This document shows, in pieces, positions 60,592-64,000 of a DNA stretch of 64,000 nt. The position numbers and the translations under genes are program-made. The DNA lies in the NCBI GenBank assembly GCA_014155875.1, contig JACEFZ010016150.1, positions 62,001 to 126,000 of the forward strand, written 5' to 3'. The stretch's first letter is position 1, and each line of letters starts with the position of its first letter. Source of the DNA: Cepaea nemoralis. Taxonomy: Eukaryota; Mollusca; Gastropoda; Stylommatophora; Helicidae. Below the pieces are notes generated by a model. That model did no database searches. It saw only the letters and a list, made by a program, of their open reading frames with translations, and was not told where the DNA came from.

Positions 60592-60873
60592 TTCCTCTTC
60601 TGCACACTCTTTAACTCCTATAACATTTCCTATGATGAGATCTGCCATTGGTGAGTCTAAAACACATGCTGTCACTCTTCCTCTTATGTATGGTGTTTTT
60701 ACTGTTATCACGGCTATTGGGTAGTATTCTACTGTCCCTTTAAATGTTATGGATCTAATCTTTTTTCCTGTATAATCCGAGGGTTGCACTAAACTCTTTC
60801 TCACCCTGATGGACGTACATCCGGAATCCCTAATTGTTAACGCTGGCCTATCATTAACAAACCCATGATGCAC
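60592..60873 (-). pseudogene. Retropepsin-like aspartic protease fragment of the LTR element
   Basis: The minus-strand frame contains LTIRDSGCTSIRVRKSLV, an active-site-like D-S-G in place of the usual D-T/S-G context, and MADLIIGNVIGV, the C-terminal protease motif of Gypsy elements. It overlaps the end of the gag frame in another frame and is cut at 60592 by a LINE insertion. Confidence 0.7.
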
Positions 60874-61922
60874 TTCAGACTTCCTCCTTCATGCACTGCG
60901 GATCCTGCTTTAACTGTGTGACCACATATTAAGACTGGCTGACCATCTTTTTCAAAAAGAGGTTTGCACCCACTACAATCTTCATTGTTCAGCGTCTCAA
61001 TTACTTGTGCTGCATTTGAGTGCTCTGTTTCTCTCATCCTACATTGATGACTGACATGCCCGTTCCTTCCACATTTGAAACAAGTGATCTCCCTTTTACT
61101 GTTGTTCGTTGGTTCATCTGATGGTTGTGCATCACAATCTGCCATTTTGTGTCTCCAGCTCCCACAATTCCAACATCCGGCATAATTTGGACGTCTCTGG
61201 AAATTCCCTCTTCTATATGGGTACCGTCCTACTCTACCAACATTGTTTCCTCGGAAACCATTATCTTGAAGTTCTTGCTGCTCACCTTTATGTGCTGAAT
61301 CCACACTTTTCGCCCTTGGTCTGATGACTGGATTCTGGTCCTGTTTAGTGTACGCTGAACAGACTATTTCCTCACTCATTAGTTTCCCAATAGAACTGTT
61401 AGGATGTGCAGTCATGTAATTTTGCCCTAACTGAGACATTGTGTCTATGTCCTTTGGCTTACGTTCTTCAAAGAAAGCCACTAAATTGGTATTACATGAA
61501 GCTAATACTTTGTCTCTTAACACTAAATCTACTAATTTATTAAAATCTTTCCCTACTTCTGCGAGCTCCATCCATTTGTTAAATGTATTCTTTACAGTGT
61601 TAACAAAGTCTGTGAAATCTTGATTTGTCTCTGGCACTAACTGTTTAAACTTTGTCCTATATCCATGCTCAGTGAGTTGGAACTTTGTGAGGAGACGCTG
61701 ACGCAAAATAGTGTAGTTGTTTCTTTCTTCTAGAGGTAAATTGAACATGGTGTCTAGTGCCTTGCCCGTATGAAATTCGCCAAGTCGCATCGCATACTCT
61801 TTCTCTGGAATACCTAACGCTTTGGCTGATGCCTCGAACCTGGCCAAATAATTTTCAAGTTGATTCCGGAAGAGCTCCCAGAAATCTACTCTGACACAAA
61901 GTGAATGTTGACTAAGTGACAT
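60837..61922 (-). CDS. Retrotransposon Gag-like protein with two zinc knuckles
   Basis: A 361-codon minus-strand frame. The capsid-like region reads WELFRNQLENYLARFEASAK, then MRLGEFHTGKALDTMFNLPL and LTKFQLTEHGYRTKFKQLV. Two CX2CX4HX4C knuckles follow: CWNCGSWRHKMADC and CFKCGRNGHVSHQC. Gag proteins assemble the particle and bind element RNA. The first ~12 residues are encoded by LTR sequence, so the natural start has been deleted and the listed start is only the open frame. A frameshift near 60840-60870 separates it from the protease-like segment. Confidence 0.85.
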   Translation of the reverse strand: MSLSQHSLCVRVDFWELFRNQLENYLARFEASAKALGIPEKEYAMRLGEFHTGKALDTMFNLPLEERNNYTILRQRLLTKFQLTEHGYRTKFKQLVPETNQDFTDFVNTVKNTFNKWMELAEVGKDFNKLVDLVLRDKVLASCNTNLVAFFEERKPKDIDTMSQLGQNYMTAHPNSSIGKLMSEEIVCSAYTKQDQNPVIRPRAKSVDSAHKGEQQELQDNGFRGNNVGRVGRYPYRRGNFQRRPNYAGCWNCGSWRHKMADCDAQPSDEPTNNSKREITCFKCGRNGHVSHQCRMRETEHSNAAQVIETLNNEDCSGCKPLFEKDGQPVLICGHTVKAGSAVHEGGSLKCIMGLLMIGQR

Positions 61923-62630
61923 ATAGAGTGGCTATGGTTGTGTCTAGGGTATGTCCTTGTAAAATGTGATGTTTAACAACAGATTAACCAAGATGCATCA
62001 CCACCAAACACCAGTCAGTGAACAAGCGTTGATTTGCGCACATAATATTCCTTTAATTCTGAATTAACACAGACACATGTAGCATATAAATCCAGGAACA
62101 ATAAGTCTCTAAGAATATATCTCCATCCCAATGGAACACTTCGAATAACACTACCTCTCAAGGCTACTAAATCTCGTCCCACACGACAGGTATACTAGCC
62201 TCTCTCTAGGCCCGACTCAAAGTAACCCACTCTGGGTCTCGAATTCCACTCACTATCCCTGGAACCCACAGTGCGGAGTTATCTTCCGAACTCCGTCACA
62301 ATTATTCGCTTTCTCAGACCACGACCTTCTCATGGTCCGGTCTAAACTCAACTCCCTCTTAGCTCGGAGTCCAAACATCAACTGCTCTCCGTCAATCTTT
62401 GTCCCTCTCTTTTCAACAATTCTATCCCCCACATTGCCTCCCACATAACACACAACCTCACTGCCCCAACTGTCTGCCTCACCAGCTGACTTCTTCTCAG
62501 CTCCCCCTTTCCATTACTGTCTTCTCATTTTCGCCCTCTGGGGAACTTACTATCCGCCCTATTTTATCTCGTGAACTGTTTATATTGTACGGCCACTCAC
62601 CTTAATGCCAATGACCACAGGCATGTGTCA
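61892..62630 (-). repeat. LTR (5' LTR of the element)
   Basis: 739 bp. It has the same length as the other LTR, with seven or so substitutions and no indels seen. Confidence 0.93.
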
Positions 62631-62945
62631 GTCTCATTTATGACTGACTGACATAGACATAGAGAATCGTCTCATTTATGGCTGACTGACGTAGACATAG
62701 AGAATCGTCTCATTTATGACTGACTGACGTAGACATAGAGAATCGTCTCAGTTGTGGCTGACTGACATAGACATGGGAATCGTCTTAGTTATGACTGACT
62801 GACATAGACGAAGAATCATCTCAGTTGTGACTAACTGACATAGCCATGGATAATCGTCTCAGTTACGACTAACTTACATAGACGTAGAGAATCGTCTCGG
62901 TTATGACTGACTGACACAGACACGGAGAATCGTCTGGATTACGAT
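62631..62945 (+). repeat. ~38-bp minisatellite, right part
   Basis: Continuation of 57765-58353 after the LTR element. Confidence 0.92.
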
Positions 62946-63250
62946 TGAACATGGTTGGGGGAGGGAGGGGGGGGGGAGTGATGATGAGCATGGGAATTGT
63001 CTCAAATGGGCACAGTCAATGATGTCTCTGACATACAACTAACTTGCCTGCAACAAGGACAATGAGAATCCACACCTTTCAACTTATGCTGGGAGAGACT
63101 GAATACTCACGAGCTTGTCCCTAGTCCAACTCTTTCTCTTGATCATATTGGATATGGTATGATGACGTGGCAACAACACCGTGTCCATTCATGCGTTGAT
63201 ATGTGTTTTCATTATTGTGACCAGAAAGTCACAGTCATTAGTGTTAAAAG
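62945..63250. other. Intergenic, nothing recognised
   Basis: Contains a G-rich run (62955-62977). No gene. Confidence 0.4.
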
Positions 63251-63254
63251 GTGA

Positions 63255-64000
63255 CGGTTTTGACTCAACTCAGACAGCACACGGAATCTGTAACTGTTGC
63301 CTTCACTTTTGTCTGGATTTTAACTCCACTCAGACAGTACACGGAGTCTGCAACTGTTGCCTTCACTTTTGTCTGTGACTCCATTCAGACAGTATACAGA
63401 ATGCGCATCTGTTGCCTTCATCTTTGTCTGGGTTTTGACTCCATCCAGTCAATACACGGAATCTGCAACTGTTGCCTTCACTTTTATCTGAATTTTAACT
63501 CCACTCAGACAGTACACGGAGTCTGCAACTGTTGCCTTCACTTTTGTCTGGGGTTTGACTCCACTCAGACAGTACACGGAGTCTGCAACTGTTGCCTTCA
63601 CTTTTGTCTGGGGTTTGACTCCACTCAGACAGTACACGGAGTCTGCAACTGTTGCCTTCACTTTTGTATGGGGTTTGACTCCACTCAGACAGTACACGGA
63701 GTCTGCAACTGTTGCCTTCACTTTTGTTTGGGGTTTGACTCCACTCAGACAGTACACGGAGTCTGCAACTGTTGCCTTCACTTTTGTATGGGGTTTGACT
63801 CCACTCAGACAGTACACGGAGTCTGCAGTTGTTGCCTTCACTTTTGTATGGGGTTTGACTCCACTCAGACAGTACACGGAGTCTACAACTGTTGCCTTCA
63901 CTTTTATCTGAATTTTAACTCCACTCAGACAGTACACGGAGTCTGCAACTGTTGCCTTCACTTTTGTCTGAATTTTAACTCCACTCAGACAGTACACGGA
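63255..64000 (+). repeat. 60-bp minisatellite, runs off the window
   Basis: About 12 copies of gtttgactccactcagacag plus tacacggagtctgcaactgttgccttcacttttgtctggg. The 60-bp period keeps frames open on both strands. The array continues beyond position 64000. Confidence 0.95.

Larger units (their letters stand above)
58354..62630 (-). mobile_element. Ty3/Gypsy-type LTR retrotransposon, internally deleted
   Basis: Two 739-bp LTRs (58354-59092 and 61892-62630) start TGACAC and end GTGTCA. They are flanked by a 5-bp TSD, gtctc, at 58349-58353 and 62631-62635. Gag and a protease-like segment read on the minus strand, so 61892-62630 is the 5' LTR. A purine-rich tract (gagggtggggtag on the minus strand) borders the 3' LTR at 59093-59105. 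There is no primer-binding site: gag sequence fuses directly to the 5' LTR. No reverse transcriptase was found. The element is non-autonomous. The LTRs differ at about 7 positions (~1%) by eye. Confidence 0.92.

Noticed and set aside
60837..61922. Gag reading frame taken as a host zinc-knuckle protein
   Set aside because: It lies between two matching LTRs with a TSD and a protease-like segment downstream, so it belongs to the retrotransposon.
63449..63997. 180-codon ORF with a 20-residue repeat on the minus strand, also open on the plus strand
   Set aside because: The 60-bp minisatellite period is divisible by three. No supporting gene structure.

Overview
The window is animal nuclear DNA from a repeat-rich lophotrochozoan, most likely a gastropod mollusc. 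The evidence is one gene split into short exons by very large introns, RTE/BovB-like, CR1-like and RNase H-bearing LINEs, several tRNA-derived SINEs, a Ty3/Gypsy-type LTR element and a mariner remnant. The taxon is inferred from this repertoire and not proven. There are no bacterial-style operons, rRNAs, intact tRNA genes or CRISPR arrays.

Only one host gene is supported: an ACSF2-like mitochondrial medium-chain acyl-CoA ligase on the + strand. Eleven coding exons were found by reading frame, splice sites and family motifs: 3664-3717, 12226-12347, 16177-16342, 18381-18476, 20906-21054, 25155-25323, 28954-29061, 33380-33528, 35765-35906, 40363-40473 and 42487-42615. They join without a frameshift into 1,395 nt (464 codons plus stop). 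All junctions are GT-AG and the phases agree. The N-terminal ~150 residues, including any transit peptide, must lie upstream of the window. The 1.4 kb of coding sequence is spread over 39 kb.

The introns (1-42486) and the downstream region (42616-64000) are built from two materials. The first is tandem minisatellites with 16-89 bp units, about 26 kb or roughly 40% of the window by my tally. The second is nested transposable elements, many with target-site duplications (TSDs) that can be read directly. Examples are a LINE inside a mariner (about 868-1735), an RNase H LINE inside an RTE LINE (6547-7201), two SINEs inside an older repeat (23683-23910 and 24010-24153), a SINE-like element inside a LINE (about 41119-41460), a LINE inside an LTR element (60095-60581), and that LTR element inside a minisatellite (58354-62630).

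The most notable pattern is where the minisatellites sit. Several abut, or incorporate, splice sites of the ligase gene (exons 1, 2, 4, 10 and probably 9). Others grew out of identifiable pieces of LINEs or SINEs. Two technical warnings apply: a perfect 19-bp Tn5/Nextera mosaic end lies inside a minisatellite at 39040-39058, and 18890-19335 is an indel-rich patch inside an otherwise near-perfect array. Array lengths should therefore not be trusted. I found no convincing new multi-gene system.
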